A stretch of 64,000 nt of DNA, from the NCBI RefSeq assembly GCF_025979885.1, contig NZ_CP110139.1, positions 4,422,001 through 4,486,000 of the forward strand, given 5' to 3'. This document shows, piece after piece, positions 53,100 through 61,455 of this stretch; the stretch's first letter is position 1, and each line of letters opens with the position of its first letter. The notes under the pieces are model-generated. The model made no database searches. It had not been told where the DNA came from and saw nothing but the letters and a program-made list of their open reading frames with translations. The translations under genes and the position numbers were made by a program. This DNA is from Hymenobacter sp. YIM 151500-1 (lineage in GTDB: Bacteria > Bacteroidota > Bacteroidia > Cytophagales > Hymenobacteraceae).

Positions 53100-55409
53100 C
53101 TACTTGGTTACCAGCTTATCCACTTCGGGCTGGTTGATTTTCACTGGATACTTCTCGCGCAGCTGCTTGATCCACTCCTGCTCCAGGTAGTTCTGGTAGT
53201 CGGAAGTGGCCTGGCCGCGGGCTTCGGCCAGGGTTTTGGGGCCGGCCGGCAGCTGCTTCTCCACAATGACGGCGTAGAAGCGGCCGTCTTTCTGGGTGGT
53301 ATAGGTGCCGGGGGCGCTGGTCATGAACTCGTCCACGGCTTTGCTGTCGCCCTGCTGGAAGCTGCGCTGCTGAATCTGCACGGCCAGCGGGTTTTGCGTG
53401 TTCAGCAGGGCTTCCAGGGCAGCCGGGTTGGTGGTAGTCAGCTCGAAGCTCACCTGACCCGCCGCGCCGGGGCGCGCCTCGGCCGTGGCGCGCAGCCGGT
53501 CGGCGGCAATGCCTTTGCCGCGCAGGTAGGCCACTACCCGGTCGGCGCGTCGGCGAGCCAGGGCGGGCGTTTCGCCCTTCTTCACCCGGCCCACGGCCGT
53601 CAGGTTCAGGGTTTCGTCGGCGGCGAGGCGGGCAGCTACTTCATCCAGGGCAGGCGTACCGGCCGGCAGGTCGGCCGAGCCGGCGCGGAATGCTACGGGC
53701 GCCGGCAGGCCGGTTTTCACTTGGAAGCGGCCTGCTTTCAGCTGCTGCTGGGCTTGGGCCAGCAGCTCCGGCGAAGCGGCGCTGATGACGGTGGCCTGCA
53801 CCCGCGGCGCCCACTGGTACTTGGCCTGGTTGGCCTGAAAGAACTTTTGCAAGCCCACGCTGTCCTCGATGGCCTTGCTCCACACCTTCTCATCCATGAG
53901 CTGGAACAGCAGGATACCGTCGCGGTACTCTTTCACCAGCATGCGGTAGTCCTCGTACTTGGTTTCCAGGTTGGCCTTCTCGTAGTCGGTCAGGCTCTGG
54001 TCCACGTACTGGTCGTAGAGCTGCTGCATGGTGAAGCGCGGGTCGGCGCCGGGGCGCGGGCGCTGGTTCTGCTGCACGTAGGTCAGGAAGTCGGCCGTGC
54101 TGTAGGGCTTGCCGCCGATGGTAAACAGCGTGTTTGGGTCGGAGGCGCCTTTCTTGGCTTTAGTGGGCTTGGCCGGGGCCGCGGCTGGCGCAGTGTACTT
54201 GAACTGGCCGTTCACCAAATCGGCGTTGGCCTGGGCCAGCACATAGTCTTTGGCAGCCTGATTTTCAGTGAAATTATTCTCCTGGCGCACGCGCTTGAGG
54301 AAGGCCGTGCGGTTCAGCTCGGAGCGGGAGTCCTTGGCGACTTTGCTTTTCAGCGTGGGCTCCATGGCTTCAAACGTGGGCACCGTCTGCTTCTCAATCA
54401 GCCGGATGATGTGCCAGCCGTAGGGCGTCTGCACGGGCCGGGACAAGTCACCGGGCTTTTGCAGCTTGAAGGCGGCTTCCTCGAAGCTTGGAATCATGCG
54501 GCCCGTGCCGAAGGGCGGCAGCTCGCCGCCGTTGGCCGCCGAGCCGGCGTCTTCCGAAAACTGGGCCACCAGCTTTTCCCAGCCTTCCTTGCGCTGGGCG
54601 AGGCGGTTGTACAGCTCATCTACTTTCTTCTTCACCGTGACTGAGTCGGCGGCGGGCATACCGGGCGTGGCCCGGATCATGAGGTGGGCCACCTTGATTT
54701 CGCCCTGGGCCGGGCGCACGTCGTTCACCTTAATAATGTGGTAGCCGAAGCGCGTGCGCACCGGCTGCGACACCTGCCCGGCCGGCGTAACGTAGGCCAC
54801 CGACTCGAACGGATACACCATTTGCATGGCCGTGAAGTAGCCCAGGCGGCCGGCATTCTCGCGGGCCGAGGGGTCTTCGGAAGCTTCGCGGGCCACTTTG
54901 CCGAAGTCTTCGCCGCCCGTCACGCGCTGGCGCAGGGCCTGGATTTTCTGGTAGGCGGCCAGCGTGTCCTTGGGTTCGGCGTCGGGGGCAAGGCGTACCA
55001 GAATGTGCGAGGCGTTGATTTCCTTGCTCATTCGGTCATAGGCCTCGCGCACCAGCTTGTCGGTTACGCTTTTCTCGGTGAGGTAGGGCTGGGCCAGCTG
55101 CTGGCGGTAGCCGTCCAGCTCCCGCTTAAAGGCCTGGGTGGTGTCGAGGCCGCGCTGCTCGGCTTCCAGCACCTTGAGCTTGAAGTTGGTGTAGAGGTCG
55201 AGGTACTCCTGCACGCTGGGGCGGGTGCCGTACTCCGGGGCCGAGCTGTTGTTTTTGCGGTATACGTAGGCAAATTCCGTGGCAGGTACTTCCGTGGTGC
55301 CCAGCGTTTCGACGGTGGCGGGCCGGGCGGCCGTGGTGGGTTTGGTGGACTGGCACCCGGCCAGAAGTGCGGCCGCGGCGGTGCCGGCTAGCAGAATGCG
55401 TTTGTGCAT
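53100..55409 (-). CDS. PpiD/parvulin-type lipoprotein with an embedded OmpA-like segment
   Basis: A 769-residue protein; ATG 55409 starts a lipoprotein signal (MHKRILLAGTAAAALLAGC). Two parvulin domains follow: one starting INASHILVRLAPDAEP (~133-230) and one starting IKVAHLMIRATPG (~240-340). Residues ~570-645 (FRAGSADLPAGTPALDEVAA, then LARRRADRVVAYLRGKGIAA) match the OmpA/MotB C-terminal pattern, in which the RRRADRV Arg would face peptidoglycan. The GHTD part is degenerate. The C-terminus returns to a PpiD-like helical part. A folding factor tethered to the membrane and perhaps to the cell wall is the natural guess. Confidence 0.82.
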   Translation of the reverse strand: MHKRILLAGTAAAALLAGCQSTKPTTAARPATVETLGTTEVPATEFAYVYRKNNSSAPEYGTRPSVQEYLDLYTNFKLKVLEAEQRGLDTTQAFKRELDGYRQQLAQPYLTEKSVTDKLVREAYDRMSKEINASHILVRLAPDAEPKDTLAAYQKIQALRQRVTGGEDFGKVAREASEDPSARENAGRLGYFTAMQMVYPFESVAYVTPAGQVSQPVRTRFGYHIIKVNDVRPAQGEIKVAHLMIRATPGMPAADSVTVKKKVDELYNRLAQRKEGWEKLVAQFSEDAGSAANGGELPPFGTGRMIPSFEEAAFKLQKPGDLSRPVQTPYGWHIIRLIEKQTVPTFEAMEPTLKSKVAKDSRSELNRTAFLKRVRQENNFTENQAAKDYVLAQANADLVNGQFKYTAPAAAPAKPTKAKKGASDPNTLFTIGGKPYSTADFLTYVQQNQRPRPGADPRFTMQQLYDQYVDQSLTDYEKANLETKYEDYRMLVKEYRDGILLFQLMDEKVWSKAIEDSVGLQKFFQANQAKYQWAPRVQATVISAASPELLAQAQQQLKAGRFQVKTGLPAPVAFRAGSADLPAGTPALDEVAARLAADETLNLTAVGRVKKGETPALARRRADRVVAYLRGKGIAADRLRATAEARPGAAGQVSFELTTTNPAALEALLNTQNPLAVQIQQRSFQQGDSKAVDEFMTSAPGTYTTQKDGRFYAVIVEKQLPAGPKTLAEARGQATSDYQNYLEQEWIKQLREKYPVKINQPEVDKLVTK

Positions 55410-55524
55410 ACGGGGGAGAAAGGAATAACAAAGAGTGCCTGTCAACAAGCTGGGGCAGACACATGGTTGCAATTTTACAGATTTTTTCGGCCACCGGCCG
55501 GCTGACCCGGCCGCGGCTCCGACA

Positions 55525-55558
55525 CAAAAAAAGCACCCCGCAAGCGGCGTGCTTTTTC
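55525..55558 (-). terminator. Terminator of the partner-switching operon
   Basis: AAAAAAAGCAC and GTGCTTTTT flank a GC-rich centre; read on the minus strand it ends in a T-run after the stop codon at 55579. Confidence 0.85.
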
Positions 55559-55578
55559 GGCGGCAGCTCAACGCTGGC

Positions 55579-55992
55579 CTAGTCAATTTTCTTATATAAG
55601 CGGCACACATTGTGGGTACCGCTGGTGGTGAATTCTACCCGGTCCATGATGCGGTTGACCAGCATCATGCCCACGCCGCCCTTTTTGCCGATGCGTACAT
55701 ACTCCTGCAAATCGGGCTCCCGGTAGCTGGTGGGCGAGTAGCTGGTCAGGTTGGTATCTTCGATTTCGATACCGAACTCCCGGTTGTTGATTTCGACGCG
55801 TAAGTCGAGATACTGCGATTCATTCTCGCCGTTGCCGTGGATGATGAGGTTGGCTACCACCTCGTCCACGGCCAGTACAATCTGGTTTACTTGTACTTCC
55901 GACAGGTTATGACTCAGCAGGAAGCCGCTCACAAAATCGCGCACCACTTTCAGGTTGTGGCGGGTGCAGCTGATTCGGATTGCGTGTTTCAT
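55579..55992 (-). CDS. Anti-sigma-factor-like HATPase (RsbW/SpoIIAB type)
   Basis: A 137-residue GHKL ATPase/kinase. N-box NQIVLAVDEVVANLIIHG, G1 GIEIEDTN and GKKGGVGMMLVNRIMD mark the ATP site. Such kinases phosphorylate a STAS antagonist on Ser and bind a target sigma factor or other effector. The STAS gene is 25 bp upstream and the SpoIIE phosphatase gene before it. No sigma-factor gene is near, so the output is unknown. Confidence 0.9.
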   Translation of the reverse strand: MKHAIRISCTRHNLKVVRDFVSGFLLSHNLSEVQVNQIVLAVDEVVANLIIHGNGENESQYLDLRVEINNREFGIEIEDTNLTSYSPTSYREPDLQEYVRIGKKGGVGMMLVNRIMDRVEFTTSGTHNVCRLYKKID

Positions 55993-56017
55993 TGCCTCCT
56001 GTCTTCTTGCAGCATGG

Positions 56018-56347
56018 TTAAATAGCGGTGGCCTCCGCTTCCGACGGCACAATAGTCATCAGCGAGTCCAGCCCCAGAATCTCGAATACGTTGTGCACTT
56101 TTTCCTGCATGTTGAAGAATACCAGGCGCACGTTGGCATCCTGAAACCGCTGCAAATGCGAAATAAAAACGCCCAGGCCGGCCGAAGAAATGTAGTTCAG
56201 CTGGCGGCAGTCGATGAGCACTTTCTGGTAGCGCAGGATGTCGGGCTTGTTTAACTCCGTATCCAGCACCACCGACGAGCTGGCGTCCAGTTCGCCATCC
56301 AGGCTTAGAGTCAATGAATTTTCGGTGGAGTGTTGGGTTATTTTCAT
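56018..56347 (-). CDS. STAS-domain anti-anti-sigma factor
   Basis: A 109-residue STAS protein. The conserved loop YISSAGLGVF carries the phosphorylatable Ser (Ser54/Ser55, probably Ser55). Unphosphorylated it would bind the HATPase encoded next; the SpoIIE-type phosphatase upstream would reactivate it. It is 14 bp from the phosphatase gene. Confidence 0.92.
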   Translation of the reverse strand: MKITQHSTENSLTLSLDGELDASSSVVLDTELNKPDILRYQKVLIDCRQLNYISSAGLGVFISHLQRFQDANVRLVFFNMQEKVHNVFEILGLDSLMTIVPSEAEATAI

Positions 56348-56361
56348 ACCTCCGTGCTACG

Positions 56362-58461
56362 TTAAAGGCTATTGTCGGGTTGAGCAGCTTTAAACTTTAT
56401 TACCAGCAGGGTTTGGTCGTCGTGCATGGGCTGGCCGCGGCTGAACTCGTAGAGGTCGTCCAGAATGTGCTGCTTGATTTGGTCGGCGTCCAGGTAATAC
56501 GTGCGCTCCAGCATCTGCTGCAGGCGCTCCTCGCCGTACTCCTCCTGGCCGGCGCCGCGGGCTTCCACGATGCCGTCGGTGTAAATCACCATCACGTCGC
56601 CGGGGTTGTAGTCGTAAAATTGGTTCTTGATGTGTTTCTCGTAGGTATCGTTGCGGATAATGCCCAGGCCCAGCCCGGCCGTACGGAAGTAGGATACTTC
56701 TTCCTTGATGGAGTGATAGTAGAGCGTGTGGCAGTGGCCGGCGCGGGCGAATACAAAGCCACCGTGCTCATAGTCAATGATGTAGAGTGAGGCCGTGATA
56801 AAGGAGGACCGCTCCAGGCAGTGTACCAGGGCCTTATTGGCCATGGCCATGAAGCGGCTGGGCACCGGGAATTTCTCCCGCTCGTCGCGGGCCAGGGGGT
56901 TTTCCTGCATCAGCGCATGAAAAATCCCCTTCATCTGGGCCATGTGGAAGGCCGCCGTCACGCCCTTGCCCGACACGTCGCCGATGAGAATGGCCAGGCG
57001 GCGGCCCGGCAGGTGCAGGAAGTCGTAGAAGTCGCCGCCCACCTCGCGGGCCGCCAGAGCGTGGGAACTGATTTCAAACCAGTTGTCGATAGGCAGGTTT
57101 TTGGGAATCAGGCTGTCCTGCACCGAGGAAGCAATTTTCAGCTCCTCTTTCACCCGCTCGTTCTGGATGGAGTCGCGCACGAGCTGGAGGTTTTCGATGC
57201 TGAGCACGGTCTGGCTGGCGAAGGTTTGCAGAATGCTCAGGTTTTCGCGGTCGAAGCCCTGGGGGTGCTCCTTGAGCAGGTGCAGGGCCCCGTAGTGGCG
57301 CTTGGCAGAGCGCAGGGGCATCACAATCAGGGAGCCGAAGGGCAGGGCCAGCTCGCGGAAGCCGCTGCTGCCGTCGAGGTTGTTGTTGAAGTATTCTATC
57401 TGCCCCAGGTTGTAGTCGCTCAGCAGGCTCCGGATGGCGGCGGCCTGCTCCGGCTCGACGCGGTGATAGTGGTTCAGGGGCTCGTCGTCGGGGCTGCCGT
57501 CTATTGCCAGCCAGGCGGCATCGGCCCCCACGGCCTGAATAGACGAGTCGAAGAAAGTACGGTACACCTCCTCGGCGCTTTGGCCCCGCTGAATAAGCTG
57601 CGAAAGGCGCTGCAAGGTCAGTAGCTCTTCGCGCTTCTGCTCAAACACGCCCGCCGTGGGCAGGTTGAAGGTGGTGACCAGCAGCCCCATAGCGGCGTAG
57701 AAGATGGCGAAGAAGGCATTCAGTACCAGAAAGGCGTGCTGGGTGACCGGGGCCACCAGCTGCGGGCTGTGCCGGGTGTGCAGAAAATACACCACAAACA
57801 GGCCCATGGCCAGCAGCACGGCCAGCTGCAGCAGCACGGCCTGCACCTTCTGGCGCCGGCTCAGGTAGGCCACCCATTTCTGATGGCTGCTCAGGTAAGC
57901 CCCAAACACGGCCAGGGCCCCAATAAAGGCCGCCAGCAGGTTGGGCGGCAGCGGCCAGGGCACGAGGCGCAGCAGCAGCGTGGCGGCCAACAGCACCTCA
58001 AACCACACCCACTGCTGCCGCAGCCGCCCCGACGACCGGAACAGCACCAAGGAGCGCCACACGTAGTTGGTGCGGGCCACCAGCAGCACAAACAAGCCGA
58101 CGTTGATGGTATACAGGACCGTAAACCATACGGAGCCAGCGGCCGGCAGCTCGGGCTGGATAAACTGCTCCAGCAAATGCAGCCCTACGCACGCCGTAGC
58201 CAGCAGGGCAGGCCCGGTTACGAGCTGGCGCAGCATCCCAATGAAGTTGAGGCCACGCAGGCGCTCCGGCCGGGTCCGCTCGTGCATGAAAACAGCGGCG
58301 GTAAATACGGCCTGGGCCAGCAGCAACAGCCATTCGGGCGGGGTGCCCAGCTGGGCAGCCCAGGCGGGGTGCGCGTAGAGGAGCGTGCAAGCTAGGAGCC
58401 CTGCCCAACTGAGAAAAGTGAAAGGCAGCAGAAGGGAGTTCAGCTTCCGGGCAGAAAACAT
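56362..58461 (-). CDS. SpoIIE-type PP2C phosphatase with GAF domain and membrane sensor
   Basis: A 699-residue protein. Residues ~1-265 hold about seven or eight transmembrane helices, ~290-440 a GAF domain (TLQRLSQLIQRGQSAEEVYR onward), and ~470-690 a SpoIIE phosphatase with metal-binding motifs VGGDFYDFL and GDVSGKGVTAA, and MVIYTDGIVEA. It should dephosphorylate the STAS protein when a membrane or small-ligand signal is received. First gene of the three-gene module. Confidence 0.92.
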   Translation of the reverse strand: MFSARKLNSLLLPFTFLSWAGLLACTLLYAHPAWAAQLGTPPEWLLLLAQAVFTAAVFMHERTRPERLRGLNFIGMLRQLVTGPALLATACVGLHLLEQFIQPELPAAGSVWFTVLYTINVGLFVLLVARTNYVWRSLVLFRSSGRLRQQWVWFEVLLAATLLLRLVPWPLPPNLLAAFIGALAVFGAYLSSHQKWVAYLSRRQKVQAVLLQLAVLLAMGLFVVYFLHTRHSPQLVAPVTQHAFLVLNAFFAIFYAAMGLLVTTFNLPTAGVFEQKREELLTLQRLSQLIQRGQSAEEVYRTFFDSSIQAVGADAAWLAIDGSPDDEPLNHYHRVEPEQAAAIRSLLSDYNLGQIEYFNNNLDGSSGFRELALPFGSLIVMPLRSAKRHYGALHLLKEHPQGFDRENLSILQTFASQTVLSIENLQLVRDSIQNERVKEELKIASSVQDSLIPKNLPIDNWFEISSHALAAREVGGDFYDFLHLPGRRLAILIGDVSGKGVTAAFHMAQMKGIFHALMQENPLARDEREKFPVPSRFMAMANKALVHCLERSSFITASLYIIDYEHGGFVFARAGHCHTLYYHSIKEEVSYFRTAGLGLGIIRNDTYEKHIKNQFYDYNPGDVMVIYTDGIVEARGAGQEEYGEERLQQMLERTYYLDADQIKQHILDDLYEFSRGQPMHDDQTLLVIKFKAAQPDNSL

Positions 58462-58580
58462 GAAGGCAGGTTAAGTACAAGCCATACGCCAGGCGCTACA
58501 CTAGCCGGCAAACGAACGGGCAAGATACGCGGTGCAGCCGAAAAGGCCAGAGCACCGCGAACCGTGCTGAAGCGCCGCCG

Positions 58581-58613
58581 CAAAAAAGCCGCCAGTTTCT
58601 GCTGGCGGCTTTA
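58581..58613 (-). terminator. guaB terminator
   Basis: CAAAAAAGCCGCCAG pairs with CTGGCGGCTTT around TTTCTG; on the minus strand it ends with a T-run shortly after the stop codon at 58639. Confidence 0.9.
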
Positions 58614-58638
58614 GAAAGTGCAGGAAATCTACAGCGGA

Positions 58639-61245
58639 TTAGCGGCTGCTGTAGTTGGGGGCTTCGCGGGTAATCTGCACATCGTGGGGGTGCGACTCGC
58701 GCAGGCCGGCGCCGGTGATGCGCACGAAGCGGGCCGTTTGCAGGGCCTCGATGGTGGCGGCGCCGCAGTAGCCCATGCCGGCCCGCAGGCCGCCGGCCAG
58801 CTGGTAGAGCACTTCGGCCGCCAGGCCTTTGTAGGGCACGCGGCCCACGATGCCCTCGGGCACCAGCTTCTTCACGTCGTCCTCGGCATCCTGGAAGTAG
58901 CGGTCCTTGGAGCCTTCTTCCATGGCTTCTACCGAGCCCATGCCGCGGTAGGTTTTAAACTTGCGGCCTTCGTAGATGAGCATTTCGCCGGGCGCTTCCT
59001 CGGTGCCAGCCAGCAGGGAGCCCACCATCACGCTGGCCGCACCGGCAGCCAGGGCCTTCACCACGTCGCCCGAAAACTTGATGCCGCCGTCGGCGATAAG
59101 CGGGACGCCGGTGCCTTCGAGGCCGCGGGCCGCCTCCAGCACCGCCGACAGCTGGGGCACCCCGATACCGGCAATGATGCGGGTGGTGCAGATAGAGTTA
59201 TGCACGATGGCGTTGTCGGCAATAAAGCTGTGTGTGGGGCAGTCTACTTCGATGTCGTAGACCGGAATGGCCGTGTGCAGGCGGCGCTGGCCCAGCACTT
59301 TCACCACCGTATACTCCTCCGTGTGGCGCTTGGCGTGCGTGACGTTGAGGCGGGCCCGGTAGCTGACGCGGCAGTTTTCGTCGGAAGTGCCTTGCAGGCC
59401 CCCCATGCTGCCGGCCTCGCTGTGCAAGTTGGGGAAGCTGCCTTCCAGCAGGTACGTGAGCAGGGCAAACAGCTCGACCAGTGGTTTAGCCGTGTTATGG
59501 AAGCACTGGCGGCCATCGGCTCCCACGTAGCCGTCGCTGTCGAGCAAACCGTCGCGCAGGCCTCGCAGATACTCGGGGTTACCGCACAGGTATTCGGTGG
59601 GCAGGTGCTTTTCTTCACGCTTGCCAAAGCGGGCCAGCAGGCGCGTCCAGGGCAGGGAATACAGGTGCACGTTGATGAGGTTGCCTTTTTTGGTCAGTAC
59701 TTCACTGCCCGCGAAGCCTACCACCTGCTCTAAACACCGCTGCAGCTTTTGCACAATGACGGTTTCGTGCGCCGCAAAGTACCACGACACGTGACCGATT
59801 TCGCTTTTGCCATTGGTATTTAGGAAAGCATGGCCGTCGCCGAGAAAGGTGCCGAACAGGTAGCCTGTCTCGTAGGAGTCGGTGACAATGGGCTGGTAAC
59901 GTGTCAATTGTCGGGGCCGCACGGCGTAGTTGGCCAGTTGGTCGGTGAAGTGCTCAGGCCACTCAAAAGCTATTTGGCGGGGCAGCAAAAAGGTGTCCCT
60001 GCCGGCTTCGGCTACTTCCTTCCAGCGCAGCTTGCTTTCGCCAAAGCGGGTCGGCTTTTGCAGAATAGCGGCGTAGCCTTTGGAGGCCACCGCCTCGGCA
60101 TTGACCGTGCTCAGGTCGCCCACCCAGAACTGGTGGTCGGGTGTGACAATCGTCTCTTCCAGGCTGTGGACGTGGCGCACGGCCATTACGTCCCGCACAC
60201 CGGTGCACCAAGCTTTCAGCACCGTTACAGGCTGCCCGTGCATGTTGATAACCCGGTCGCCGGGCTGTACCAGCTCAATATTCTGGTAGGTACCATTGGC
60301 CATGAGCACGCGCGTGCCAGCTGCAAAGCAGCCCGGCCCCACGCCCACCTTCACGGCGTCGGCGCCGGCGTCGGCCAGGGCGCGGGCCCCTTCGGCGGTG
60401 GCCACGTTGCCGGCAATAACTTCCAGCTTCGGAAACTGCTGCTTGATGCTGCGCACGGCGTCGAGCACGCCTTTGCTGTGACCGTGGGCGGTGTCCACGC
60501 TCACCACATCCACGCCAGCCTCCACCAGGGCCGCAATCCGGTCGAGCAGGTCGGGGGTGACGCCCACGGCCGCGCCCACGCGCAGGCGGCCAAACTCGTC
60601 TTTGCAGGCATTGGGGGTGCGGCGGCGCTTCCGGATGTCTTTGTAGGTAATCAGCCCCACCAGCCGGCCGTCCGGGTCCACCACCGGCAGCTTCTCCACC
60701 TTCGATTCCTGCAAAATGTCCTCGGCGTGGGCCAGCTCGGTGCCCGCCTGGGCCGTCACAAGCTGGTCGCGGGTCATCACCTCGGCCACCGGGCGGGTCA
60801 GGTCCTTCTCGAAGCGCAGGTCGCGGTTGGTGAGGATGCCTTTGAGGCGGCGCTGGCCGTCCACAATCGGAATGCCGCCAATCTTATTGTCCCGCATCAG
60901 CTTCTTGGCGTCTTGCAGGGTGGCGGTTTCTTCCAACGTAAACGGGTCGAGGATCATGCCGCTTTCCGAGCGTTTGACGCGCCGTACCAGAGCGGCCTGG
61001 GCCCGGATGCTCATGTTCTTGTGGATGATGCCGATGCCGCCTTCCTGGGCCATGGCAATGGCCATTTCGGCCTCGGTCACGGTGTCCATGGCCGCCGACA
61101 CGAAGGGGAGCTGTAGCCGGATGTTGCGGGTAAGCTGAGAGCTGGGGTCGGCGTCGCGGGGCAGGGTTTCGGAGTACCCCGGCACCAGCAGAACGTCGTC
61201 GTAGGTAAGCGCCTCAAAGGCAATTTTGGCAGCGTGGTCGGCCAT
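58639..61245 (-). CDS. guaB: IMP dehydrogenase precursor containing an intein
   Basis: An 868-residue precursor; removing residues 306-683 leaves 490 residues, the normal length of bacterial IMP dehydrogenase. The enzyme oxidises IMP to XMP with NAD+, the committed step to GMP. Two CBS domains lie at ~95-205. The active-site loop GPG-SICTTR is split: GPG is residues 303-305 and SICTTR 684-689, with catalytic Cys at 686. The flap region TYRGMGSVEAMEEGSKDRYF follows. Unspliced protein should be inactive, so GMP synthesis depends on splicing unless another gene exists elsewhere. Confidence 0.95.
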   Translation of the reverse strand: MADHAAKIAFEALTYDDVLLVPGYSETLPRDADPSSQLTRNIRLQLPFVSAAMDTVTEAEMAIAMAQEGGIGIIHKNMSIRAQAALVRRVKRSESGMILDPFTLEETATLQDAKKLMRDNKIGGIPIVDGQRRLKGILTNRDLRFEKDLTRPVAEVMTRDQLVTAQAGTELAHAEDILQESKVEKLPVVDPDGRLVGLITYKDIRKRRRTPNACKDEFGRLRVGAAVGVTPDLLDRIAALVEAGVDVVSVDTAHGHSKGVLDAVRSIKQQFPKLEVIAGNVATAEGARALADAGADAVKVGVGPGCFAAGTRVLMANGTYQNIELVQPGDRVINMHGQPVTVLKAWCTGVRDVMAVRHVHSLEETIVTPDHQFWVGDLSTVNAEAVASKGYAAILQKPTRFGESKLRWKEVAEAGRDTFLLPRQIAFEWPEHFTDQLANYAVRPRQLTRYQPIVTDSYETGYLFGTFLGDGHAFLNTNGKSEIGHVSWYFAAHETVIVQKLQRCLEQVVGFAGSEVLTKKGNLINVHLYSLPWTRLLARFGKREEKHLPTEYLCGNPEYLRGLRDGLLDSDGYVGADGRQCFHNTAKPLVELFALLTYLLEGSFPNLHSEAGSMGGLQGTSDENCRVSYRARLNVTHAKRHTEEYTVVKVLGQRRLHTAIPVYDIEVDCPTHSFIADNAIVHNSICTTRIIAGIGVPQLSAVLEAARGLEGTGVPLIADGGIKFSGDVVKALAAGAASVMVGSLLAGTEEAPGEMLIYEGRKFKTYRGMGSVEAMEEGSKDRYFQDAEDDVKKLVPEGIVGRVPYKGLAAEVLYQLAGGLRAGMGYCGAATIEALQTARFVRITGAGLRESHPHDVQITREAPNYSSR
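59197..60330 (-). mobile_element. Intein with LAGLIDADG homing endonuclease, inserted in guaB
   Basis: A 378-residue intein. Block A begins CFAAGTRVLM (Cys1 nucleophile) and continues to VQPGDRV. Block B has VTPDHQFWV (Thr and His of TxxH). The two endonuclease motifs are GYLFGTFLGDG (acidic residue 470 of the precursor) and LRGLRDGLLDSDG (571). Block F is VYDIEVDCPTHSFIADNAIV, ending in His682-Asn683, with Ser684 as the first C-extein residue. All splicing residues are intact, so a class 1 splicing route is expected. GC appears lower than in the flanking guaB. Homing would target intein-free guaB alleles. Confidence 0.95.
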
Positions 61246-61280
61246 GGCAACAAGAAGGTTAGGTGGTTCTTATTGCCGGG

Positions 61281-61310
61281 CAAAAGTACGGCGAATAATC
61301 GGGTTTCCAG
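61281..61310 (-). promoter_or_regulatory. guaB promoter
   Basis: On the minus strand CTG (61308-61310, one change from TTG) is followed after 19 bases by TACTTTTG (61281-61288), a full -7 match. It leaves a leader of ~28 bases before the ATG. Confidence 0.6.
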
Positions 61311-61455
61311 CCTTACTCTGCTGATGGGCAAGCAAAAGCCACAAAAAGATAATTCCGCCGAGAAGTTGCCGGCCGATGGAAAACACCCGGCTGGTTTTTG
61401 GAGTTAGACAGAGCTATCCACCTTTGTGGATAGATTCTTTCATCTTCTGATTTCT

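Noticed and set aside
59830..61116. Long open frame (428 codons) antisense to guaB
   Set aside because: It mirrors codon bias of the GC-rich guaB and intein on the other strand; the translation is His/Gly/Val-rich with no recognisable domain.
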